Shown here one piece after another: positions 56,323 through 64,000 of a DNA stretch of 64,000 nt (positions are counted from its first letter, which is position 1; every line of letters begins with the position of its first letter). The stretch is from Peronospora farinosa. Lineage: Eukaryota; Oomycota; Peronosporomycetes; Peronosporales; Peronosporaceae. The notes under the pieces are model-generated. The model did not search any database, was not told the origin of the DNA, and worked only from the letters and a program-made list of their open reading frames with translations. Position numbers and translations under genes: made by a program. Location of the stretch: NCBI GenBank assembly GCA_947646735.1, contig CANTFK010000580.1, positions 124,001 to 188,000 on the forward strand. The letters are read 5' to 3'.

Positions 56323-58263
56323 ATGATACGTCTCTCCTTGGGAGCTCTTTATCTCGTTAGTACACTTGCCGAGCCTCCTGTACAGCTCAATGGTTGGTAT
56401 CCATGCTCACGGAATTCTCTGGAACCTGAAAATGAAGCCAAGGGTCATCCAGATTCCTATTATTTGGACACATCCAGCTCAAATACGAGACGAAGAGCTA
56501 CGGTCGAGGTAGAGCCGACACCGACATTGTCGCTGCCTTTTCTGCATCGATCTTTTGACCGACTGTACGACCAACATCATGACTGGAAGAAACAACTGAG
56601 ACAGGATTATTACAACCAGCAACACAAGATACATCATGGCAAAGTGGGTCAAGACTCAATGGACACTACGCCGCAGTACGAGTGCGCAGAATTTCGCGTA
56701 CCAATGTGTTATGATGACGTATGCAAGAGTAACAATACCATTGACGTATTTGTAAAACGTGTGGTGGCTACGGCTACTTTTGATGGACAGAAAGAAAAAG
56801 CACTGTGGGTGCTACAAGGAGGTCCAGGAGCTTCTTCCACGGGCGTGGAAGGTCTGATGAACACCATGTATTTGCAATTAGAGAGAGAGGTTAGTGTTTA
56901 TACTTTTGACCACAGAGGAACGGGACGAAGTGCTAGATTGGTGTGTCAAGCAGCACAAGCAGGAGGCTTGGGCAGTCCAGGAGGTCTGGCCATTCGACTG
57001 GATGAATTGCCCGCGTGTATGGACGACATTCGCTTTCAAATTGACAACCAGACCGCTGCATTTTCCGTCACGAGCGCAGCAAAGGACTTGGCTGCCATCA
57101 TCAACTATGAACTTAGTGACCAGGATGTCTACGTGTATGGACTCAGTTATGGCACCTACATGGTCGAGAGGCTGATGCACTTTACACCAGCAAGTGTCCG
57201 TGGTTTCGCAGTGGATGGCATTGTGTCCGAGAGCGGTGAATCGGTGGAAAGTCGAGCGACGTTCTCGAATTGGGACCGTGATGTCGGTATTGTGGGAGAT
57301 CGATTTCTCGCTGCTTGTATGGTAGATGAGTTTTGTAAGAGCAAATTCTCGGGCGTGACAGACCTCGTAGCGTTTGTGCATGAACTGTACGATAAACTGG
57401 ATGCTGCTGTGGCTGATGGCAAAAGCGGCATAAACGCCTGTGCAGACGCCTTAGCCAAGAATGGCAAGAAACCCTCCTACTTGCTGCGTTCTGCCTTCGG
57501 CGAATATCTCATGTCGGACCACATGCGAATCGCGATTCCAGCTGTGATATACCGTGCGTCTCGCTGTACTGACCAAGATGCCGATGCTCTTTCTTACTTT
57601 GTGGATAAACTTCGCCAGACTGAAGAAGACGATGAATCTGGTAATTCTGAGCCAGAGACTCTTCTTTTTGACTCGGATATGCTCTACTACCTGATCGTGT
57701 TCTCCGAGATGTGGGAATATCCTACACCTGATAAGGCGACACTTGTTAGCTGGTACGAGAACTCCACGATGGCGTCGGACAATTACTTATCACTCCCCTA
57801 CTACTGTTTGTTTACGGGTAGTCGCGAACACGCATGCCAGGAGCTAATTCATCTCCCTGTGGCTCGACCTTTGGTGTATGAGCGTGACCAATACTGGAAC
57901 AAGACAACGGAACTACCTGATGGAGTGACGGCACTGCTTATGACGGGTGGGATGGATCTGCAGACACGACGTATGTATGGCGAATTAGAGTACAAAATGA
58001 TGGCCGGCGAACGGATGCTCGTGAGCTTTGACGACGCTGGGCATTGTACTACTTTTACAACCCCAACGAACGGCGGTGGTGTGACTTGCGGCGTACGTAT
58101 ATTGACATCTTACGTGAAAGAAAATGGTGAATTGAAAAACGTGAACACTAGCTGTATGGACGATCTGAAACCTATCACATTCTCGGATAAAGCTGTTGGT
58201 GGCCAAGAAGTTTTCGGTAAGGGCGATTTGTACGAGAACTCGGAGACAAATGGGCAAGGCTAG
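56323..58263 (+). CDS. Secreted S33-type serine peptidase (tripeptidyl aminopeptidase-like alpha/beta hydrolase)
   Basis: 646 residues, single exon; ATG at 56323 starts a short signal peptide (MIRLSLGALYLVSTLAE). The alpha/beta-hydrolase core has VLQGGPGASS (oxyanion loop), DHRGTGRS, the nucleophile elbow YGLSYG (Ser275), Asp in TGGMDLQTR and His in DDAGHCTT. Pairs of Cys and N-x-S/T sites fit secretion. The family removes short peptides from N-termini or hydrolyses related substrates. Convergent with the GH1 gene. Confidence 0.9.
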   Translation: MIRLSLGALYLVSTLAEPPVQLNGWYPCSRNSLEPENEAKGHPDSYYLDTSSSNTRRRATVEVEPTPTLSLPFLHRSFDRLYDQHHDWKKQLRQDYYNQQHKIHHGKVGQDSMDTTPQYECAEFRVPMCYDDVCKSNNTIDVFVKRVVATATFDGQKEKALWVLQGGPGASSTGVEGLMNTMYLQLEREVSVYTFDHRGTGRSARLVCQAAQAGGLGSPGGLAIRLDELPACMDDIRFQIDNQTAAFSVTSAAKDLAAIINYELSDQDVYVYGLSYGTYMVERLMHFTPASVRGFAVDGIVSESGESVESRATFSNWDRDVGIVGDRFLAACMVDEFCKSKFSGVTDLVAFVHELYDKLDAAVADGKSGINACADALAKNGKKPSYLLRSAFGEYLMSDHMRIAIPAVIYRASRCTDQDADALSYFVDKLRQTEEDDESGNSEPETLLFDSDMLYYLIVFSEMWEYPTPDKATLVSWYENSTMASDNYLSLPYYCLFTGSREHACQELIHLPVARPLVYERDQYWNKTTELPDGVTALLMTGGMDLQTRRMYGELEYKMMAGERMLVSFDDAGHCTTFTTPTNGGGVTCGVRILTSYVKENGELKNVNTSCMDDLKPITFSDKAVGGQEVFGKGDLYENSETNGQG

Positions 58264-58518
58264 AGTAAAATAATGTATTCGATAGATGTGACTTGGCTTA
58301 CATGAGATCACTTTGCCTTTCACGCCAATGCGAAAGCAGTGCCCATGCATGAAAGCAAGATATTGGAAAGAGCTAAAGATAACCGCATCTCGACGAAACG
58401 CAATGCGTTTGCATTGGATGAGGCCATTCCTTCATCAGGCAAACCAAACTCCTGGCTAAGTCTAAGAGGAAAACTTGGTTTGCTATCTTACCAATGCATA
58501 CTACAGCTCTACTCCATC

Positions 58519-60258
58519 TTAGTCTTTGATTGTAATGAGAACCTGCACTTCTTCGGGGGACCCTCGGCTGCTCATACGGAGTTCTCGCATTGCCTCGCAT
58601 GTGATGACACCGAAAAGAACCACTCCGATGATAAGAAGAAACATCACTTCATCCAGTGACCATGGAACCCCAACATTATTCCCGTTAGCCTCTGAGCTAA
58701 GCATTTTCTCGCGTGGTGCAGCTTCTTCTTCTTCTTCTTGTTCTCCGACATTCATCTCAATAGTTCCTTGATTCCAGCCATCCAGGCACTTGGTTGTCGT
58801 AAGATGCGTAAACCATTTCGCTGCTGGACACGGAATGCGAGGAAGCCCTTGCGCCGAACGAGAGGTGACATTTGCATCGCGCACACCGAATTGAGGTTCG
58901 TAAGAGCCCCGCTCATTGGTGTCTGGAAGCCACGCAGTGTATCCAATGATTGGGATCTTCTCCTCCACGACTGCTTTGTACAATTGTCCCACGTAGACTT
59001 GAAAGTACTGGAGCCGGTCCAAATTATCAACCTGATCATTTCCCCATCGACCGTTATCTGTCAGCAAGATCTCCGTCGAGAGATCTTTCTCATGCAGCCA
59101 CTTGATGGTGGCAACGTAATCGTCCGTGGGAGGTATACGGGCACTACTAGGTGTTCGTGTATCGTCGATCCCTCTATCACGAGCGTGACCCTGCGGAAGT
59201 TCGTCGCACACTATTGCAGAGTGCTCCGAGTCGCAGTTAGTCACAACGCGAGAGTAATAATTGCTGAGCATAAACACATCATACGATCCATTGATTAGTG
59301 CAGCCTCTTCGAAGCTGAATCGTGGAAGTCGTTCACCGACACGCTCACGCATGATTTCTGGATACTCACCAGTCATAATTGGTGTCATGAACCAGACAAG
59401 ATCGAACTGCATTTTCCGTTCTGCTGCTTCCACGTCCAGAGTGTCTGACTCATCCACCGGGTAACCGAACTCGGCATTTAACACAATGCCAATGCGAGCA
59501 CCAGCAGCAACAACACTTGTCTCTTCTCTCTTCAGTGTACGGAAAATTGCCACCGCTTTCGCATGTGACAACAGCACGTTGTGCCCCACCGTGTACGTAT
59601 TCGTGTCCGATGACTTCACTGCACCCGGAGCAGCGTCACGCAAGCCGTAGCTACGACTAATAAACGTCAACGGCTCATTAAATGTTGCCCAGTACTTGAC
59701 TTTGCTTCCAAACTCACGGAATACTAGCGTTGCAAAGTCTTCAAAGTGTGTCACAATGTCTGGATTCAGCCACCCTTTCGGCTCCAATTGTGTCTGCAAC
59801 ATCAACGGCAGATCGAAATGGTAGAGCGTTACAATCGATTGTATTGCTTTCATCTGTAGAGCATCAAGTAGAGCGTGATAGGAGGCAATTCCTTGAGAAT
59901 TGGGCCGCATTTTTCGGGTCTCTGCGTCCCAGTGCATGACCCGTGACCAGGAGATGGAGAATCGAAACGATGACATTCCCATGTCACTCATCCATTGTAC
60001 ATTATCACGATAGTGACGAAAGAACGCATGATTCATAGCAGTGCATTGTAAATCGGGCTGGGAGTGGCAGTCGTCGTCTAAAATACTTGATGGTTGTTCT
60101 CGATCCGAGATATTCCACGTGCTTTCTACTTGAAATGCAGCAGGTATTGTACCAAATAGAAAATCAGATGGAAAACAGCGAGTTGTTGAGGTGACAATGG
60201 AAGAGGCAATACAAATAAAGAGTCTGAGACAGAACGACAAGAGAAGGAAGTACAGCAT
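58519..60258 (-). CDS. Membrane-anchored glycoside hydrolase family 1 protein with altered nucleophile
   Basis: 579 residues, ATG at 60258. Signal sequence (1-20), GH1 start (FPSDFLFGTIPAAFQVE), then FRFSISWSRV, LYHFDLP and the acid/base site ATFNEP (Glu195). Where GH1 enzymes have the nucleophile Glu in (I/V)TENG, this has LLTDNG (Asp401). The usual LLDNFEW...RFGLYYVD segment is also changed (AWLPDTNERGSYEPQFGVRD). A transmembrane helix (about 537-553) and short cytosolic tail follow an acidic stretch. The family hydrolyses beta-glucosides. With Asp in place of Glu, activity may be weak or absent, but the frame is intact and the fold motifs are kept. Confidence 0.9.
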   Translation of the reverse strand: MLYFLLLSFCLRLFICIASSIVTSTTRCFPSDFLFGTIPAAFQVESTWNISDREQPSSILDDDCHSQPDLQCTAMNHAFFRHYRDNVQWMSDMGMSSFRFSISWSRVMHWDAETRKMRPNSQGIASYHALLDALQMKAIQSIVTLYHFDLPLMLQTQLEPKGWLNPDIVTHFEDFATLVFREFGSKVKYWATFNEPLTFISRSYGLRDAAPGAVKSSDTNTYTVGHNVLLSHAKAVAIFRTLKREETSVVAAGARIGIVLNAEFGYPVDESDTLDVEAAERKMQFDLVWFMTPIMTGEYPEIMRERVGERLPRFSFEEAALINGSYDVFMLSNYYSRVVTNCDSEHSAIVCDELPQGHARDRGIDDTRTPSSARIPPTDDYVATIKWLHEKDLSTEILLTDNGRWGNDQVDNLDRLQYFQVYVGQLYKAVVEEKIPIIGYTAWLPDTNERGSYEPQFGVRDANVTSRSAQGLPRIPCPAAKWFTHLTTTKCLDGWNQGTIEMNVGEQEEEEEAAPREKMLSSEANGNNVGVPWSLDEVMFLLIIGVVLFGVITCEAMRELRMSSRGSPEEVQVLITIKD

Positions 60259-60599
60259 GAGAGCTCAATCAAGCAGAAGAATGTTAAATGAGACACGCAT
60301 GACGTTTAGAGAAATGGGTACGAAATACCGGTATTTTGAGACGGTTTCGGTAAGTTATATTCGGGGGGATAAAGCTCAGGCGTGGTGGACGTTTTTTGGC
60401 GGTTTTCGTCTGTCTCCATGTATTAACTGTGACGTGTGTGTGTGTAGCCATTGGCCCGTCTTACGAGAAAGACGATACAGTATGCATTCGGTTTTATGAC
60501 AGCTGGACCAGGATATTGCGATGAATGACGTCGTGGCAATGAAGCCCAGTGAGTTTTGCCGATGATGGTCAATGTTGAATGCATAATGCTTTAGTCATT

Positions 60600-61010
60600 G
60601 ATACGAGCTCGTACGTCGAGCCGTCAAGACATTTCGTGACCAAACCATTTGGCTACAGGTCGTGAAAGTCGCTCCAATTTTGTGAGTTGCGGCTCGTAGA
60701 CATCGATTGTCCTTGGTGTTCGTACTAGACGAGAAAGTGACATAGTACAGACCAAAACGAGGCAAGAACGAGCTCCACTTGTAGTTGTCCAGATATGACT
60801 ATGTAGTGTAGCCGATGATCGGGATCTTTACTTCTACTAGAGCCAGGTTTTCCACCACACTAGTCATTCTTTATCAACAGAATGTCGGCGGTCGGGGTGG
60901 TGGCGTCCAGCCACTTGATCGCTTTCAAGTAATCAGCCGTGAAATAACCGCAGTGGAGCTTGCCATGGTGATCCTTGCTCGACTGACATGAGCCTAGTAA
61001 CTCGTACAAA
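60600..61010 (-). pseudogene. Relic of a second GH1 gene
   Basis: Minus-strand fragments match the GH1 gene: YFTADYLKAIKWLDATT and ADILLIKND (60870-60950) match the region before the nucleophile. After a stop, ALVEVKIPIIGYTT (60800-60850) and SYLDNYKWSSFLPRFGLYYV (60735-60800) match the following part. The last keeps the canonical DN-x-x-W...RFGLYYV pattern that the intact gene has lost. Stops interrupt it. The upstream half is missing. Confidence 0.8.
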
Positions 61011-61438
61011 TGCAAAACGCCGGCACCCTCATTGCGCTCCCAGCCTTTGCCCAGCCTATTCTGCCTTTCATGTACGACATGGTCAATGTAAGTCCAGTGC
61101 AATGATCGACACTGTTGTTGTGACCCTGCATCCATGTGATCATAAACGATTGAGTATCTGATCAAGCACATCAAAATACTTGGACATTTAAAGCACACAC
61201 TGTTATAGACGGAAGACATGATGTTAAATCGATATCTACCACTACAAATAGTAGTAATACTATATTGTCTCGTCCACATCATAGCTACTACTATTACTAG
61301 TACCGTTTAGTTTAGTAGTACTAAAACATCCATACTACTCTCAGTAGTAATATTAGCAAACAAAACTTGTAAGACTCCTCGTATAGATGGCTACATCACT
61401 TCTCGGACGGAACAAAGCGACGCAGTCCAATCTTAAGC
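61011..61438. other. Intergenic region with triplet-rich inverted segments
   Basis: No gene is seen. From 61240 to 61370, words of the kind TAGTAGTAATA and TACTACTATTAC occur on both strands (imperfect inverted repeats), and could form weak hairpins just upstream of the FYVE gene. Confidence 0.4.
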
Positions 61439-62892
61439 ATGAACGAGTCTCTACCTACTACTGTGCGCTGGATCCCAGATGCAGCAGTAAGCGTATGCTT
61501 CAGCTGTCAACTGATTTTTGACTGGATGCGCCGTAAACACCATTGCCGGTACGTGACGTACACACACACTCTCTCTCTCTGTCTTCTGTCTATATGACAC
61601 TGTGTCTATTGTGACTGTCTATATGACACTGTGTCTATTGTGACTGTCTATAGCTACTGTGGCCACGTTTTCTGTGATCTATGCACGCCACAGCGCAGTC
61701 TAATACAAGAAGATCTGATTCTTACGGATCCAGAGCACAAGTACCTGGCAGTGAATGCTCATAATCCGCAGCGTGTGTGCGACAAGTGCCACGCGCGACT
61801 TGATCCGCAGCAGGAAGAGCTTCGTATGTTTTTCAGGCCAATTGCTAGCAGTTGAGAGAAGAGAATTGCTCTTTATTGATGATGAAGCTTGTTTGCTGTC
61901 TGTCAATTAGGTCTGACAATGAGCCACGCTGTACAACAGACGGAGGTGAAGGAGTCGGGACCCCAGAGATTCTTTAACAGTCCTTACTCTTTTACAATGA
62001 AGGAGGAGATTCGCAAGGCTACGTATAGTATCAAGAACTTTACCTATCAAGGAGTCGTGAAGGACCAGTCGATCCCACTACCGCTGCTCACTCATGCCAA
62101 GGGCATCGCAGTATGTAATGGCTACACTATGAGGAAGTCTCTCTTCGTGTGCTAAGAGATGCTTTGTGTTCTTGCTGTAGTTCTTAACGGTGATCAAGAT
62201 GGGGTTTGTTTTCACGGGACGTATGGGAACAGGACTTGTAGTCGCGAGGCTGTCTGATGGGAGGTGGTCGGCGCCATCAGCTATTGGTACGGCCGGGGTA
62301 GGCTGGGGTCCGCAGATAGGTGGAGAGATCATGGATTTTGTGATCATCCTAAACACTCAACGTGCTGTCGAGGCCTTTTGTGCATCTGGTCAAGTTAATC
62401 TAGGCGCTGAGCTGGGTATTTCTGCGGGACCTGTTGGCCGCGTGGCCTCGGGAGCGCTGGAGGCCAGTGCTGCCTCGATGGACGTGATACCGTGCTACTC
62501 GTACTCGCACTCAAAGGGCCTGTATGCTGGCATCTCGCTCGAGGGTTCTGTGATCCTCTCGAGATCAGATATTAACCATTCATTCTATGGAAAGGCCGTC
62601 CCTATTTCTGATCTACTTGGAGGTATTGAGCCATCTCCTATAGCTGCTGCGCCGCTGTATAACGCTATCCTTGCAGCGACGGAAAGGTCTGTCAATTTGC
62701 AATTGCTCACCTTTTGTACCTTTCTGACTGTTGTGCTGTAGTTTCGACATCAGTCCGACGAATGCTACTAACGGTGTTGGGCGCAGCTCATCAGTCTCGA
62801 CTCAACAGTATCAACCTACAGCATCAGGAGTAGACAGGATACCAGCATCTACGGACAGCAAATTGTTCAGTAACGCTCCCGTCAAATTATAA
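61439..62892 (+). CDS. FYVE-SYLF protein (phosphoinositide-binding, endosomal), 5 exons
   Basis: Exons 61439-61548, 61654-61823, 61911-62110, 62181-62686 and 62742-62892 join in frame to 378 residues. The N-terminal FYVE finger shows WIPD, CFSC, RRKHHCRYCG, FCDLC and CDKC (residues about 11-90), the signature for PI3P binding. A SYLF (Ysc84/SH3YL1-type) domain follows (about 135-330: AKGIAFLTVIKMGFVFTGR, GTAGVGWGPQIGGEIMDFV, GAELGISAGPVGR). The tail is Ser/Thr-rich and short. Both domains bind membranes, so an endosomal trafficking role is likely. Convergent with MED7. Confidence 0.92.
61587..61653 (+). repeat. 29-bp tandem duplication in intron 1 of the FYVE-SYLF gene
   Basis: The unit TGTCTATATGACACTGTGTC... 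begins at 61587, is repeated at 61616 and starts a third time at 61645, where TGTCTATAG supplies the splice acceptor of exon 2. The first two copies read TATATG at the same place and therefore lack AG. Confidence 0.85.
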
Positions 62893-63104
62893 GTGCAGAC
62901 CGCCAGGTAAACTGGTTCACTTCATTGTTGATGCCGCAACAGGTTCACTCGTTTGACACAAGCTCTCTTGAAGTCAGCAATTTTAGCTTACTCGTGCGCT
63001 TTCTTGCAATTTAGTAGCGAGCAAATCGTACGCTACTCATGCTATAAGACTCAGCTTGTTGTATCATCTTTCAGACAGCTTTTTAGTGACTTGCTGAACT
63101 TGCA

Positions 63105-63978
63105 TTAGTTCATCGCAGCCTCTAGAGCCAAAAAGAACTGCTCCTGCATTTGCCGTGCTTCGCAAGCTTTCTGTAAATCACCAAAGAAAAATGAACACGT
63201 TAGTTGATGTCAATGACCACTTGATAAGAATGCCATCTTACCTGTGCCTGTTCCTCTTGTGCAGGTGTGGGCATCAATGCACCAACGGCTCCGCTTGCGT
63301 TTGTCCGTCCTCCTCTGTTCCCTACCACTCCCGATCCATCAACATTTTCCATCTTGACATCGTCGTCACTTCCAGCAGCAGAGATTCCGTCCACAGCTGC
63401 CACGTCGTCCGTCGATTCGTGCAGCTCTCCATGCACACGTTCCACTGCTTGTCTCGACTCGTCAATTGTGCGGCGAATGTCACGTGCCGCATCTCTACGA
63501 TTCTGTACCTGCGTTTTGAGGATCTGGATCACCGTCTCACGTGCTTGGTGTGGCCGAAAGGCGTTAATGAGGTTGTGCATGTTGAGAAACAATAGCTCCA
63601 TCTCGTCCAGCTTTTCACTGCCGGAATACAACATGATCAGTATCAAGATCAACTCTCTTTCTCTCCCTTGATTCTATGACCAGTACTTACTTGAACAAGG
63701 ACGGTTTCTTAATGAGAACGTCTATGAGCTCGACAAAGTTGGCGAGTAGCGAGTGGTTGATCCTATAAGACAGTCATTTTCAGTATAAAACTGTCATAGA
63801 TCATACAAAATTCACTGTACTTTTTCATCTGTGCCTTGTAGTCCATTAACACGTCGGCATCGTCACGCTTCGATGCATACAATTTCTTGCCTGGCTGCAG
63901 CAGATCAGGTACTACGTCCTGCGTGCTGTAGGGTGATCCAAACATGTGGTATGTGGGCTCCATAGGTTTTGGTGGCAT
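63105..63978 (-). CDS. MED7: Mediator subunit 7, 4 exons
   Basis: Exons (minus) 63978-63821, 63762-63691, 63617-63242 and 63170-63105 join in frame to 223 residues. The start MPPKPMEPTYHMFGSPYS and the segment LDEMELLFLNMHNLINAFRPHQARETVI are the hallmark of Med7 (the LF-x-NMH-x-LIN-x-x-RPHQARE motif). A coiled segment (RRDAARDIRRTIDESRQAVE) and a low-complexity acidic stretch precede a short final helix ending ALEAAMN. MED7 forms the Mediator hinge with MED21. The ATG at 63978 is the first in frame near the edge; an upstream exon outside the window cannot be excluded. One intron uses GTACAG as donor. Confidence 0.92.
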
Positions 63979-64000
63979 AGGACCGCATGCTGAACCTTCT

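Overview
This window looks like a piece of an oomycete nuclear genome (Peronosporales: a Phytophthora or downy mildew). The reasons are short GT-AG introns (about 50-100 nt), tightly packed head-to-head genes, sequences matching the oomycete initiator motif upstream of two start codons, and Ty3/Gypsy elements of the dual-RNase-H type described from oomycetes. It has the two compartments expected of such genomes: a repeat desert (about 1-18.6 kb and 26.4-43.1 kb) and gene islands (18.8-26.4 kb and 43.1-64 kb). All assignments come from reading the sequence; no database search was possible.

Left desert (1-18.6 kb). A degraded minus-strand coding region (1-2.5 kb) is interrupted by a solo LTR with a perfect TCTGA target duplication. 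It ends next to a 903-bp LTR. A second degraded minus-strand gene (3.9-5.4 kb) lies next to a 328-bp LTR. A Copia-type LTR relic and an old, GATC-rich Gypsy relic follow. A structurally complete 7.9-kb Ty3/Gypsy element (element 1, 10026-17922, duplication TCCTC) is inserted into that relic. Element 1 carries an additional antisense coding region between its chromodomain and 3' LTR.

First gene island (18.8-26.4 kb). An Esa1/Tip60-type MYST histone acetyltransferase (8 exons, minus) and a large single-pass membrane protein with LEA-2-like domains (4 exons, plus) are transcribed divergently. A secreted acid lipase (minus) follows.

Middle desert (26.4-43.1 kb). It holds relics, a Copia LTR, and a 10-kb minus-strand Gypsy chromovirus with two RNase H domains (element 2, 30586-40631). 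Beyond it are LTR fragments with expanded minisatellites, an LTR with a micro-inversion, and an inverted, internally deleted copy of the lipase gene.

Second gene island (43.1-64 kb). Nine genes alternate in divergent and convergent pairs: a PPR protein, coronin-7, a KNL1/Spc105-like kinetochore scaffold, a Dbp3/RH5-like DEAD-box helicase, an uncharacterised 230-residue protein, an S33 peptidase, a GH1 glycosidase (plus a relic of a second), a FYVE-SYLF protein and Mediator subunit 7. Exon structures were derived from splice consensus, reading-frame phase and family conservation. They close in frame in every case reported.
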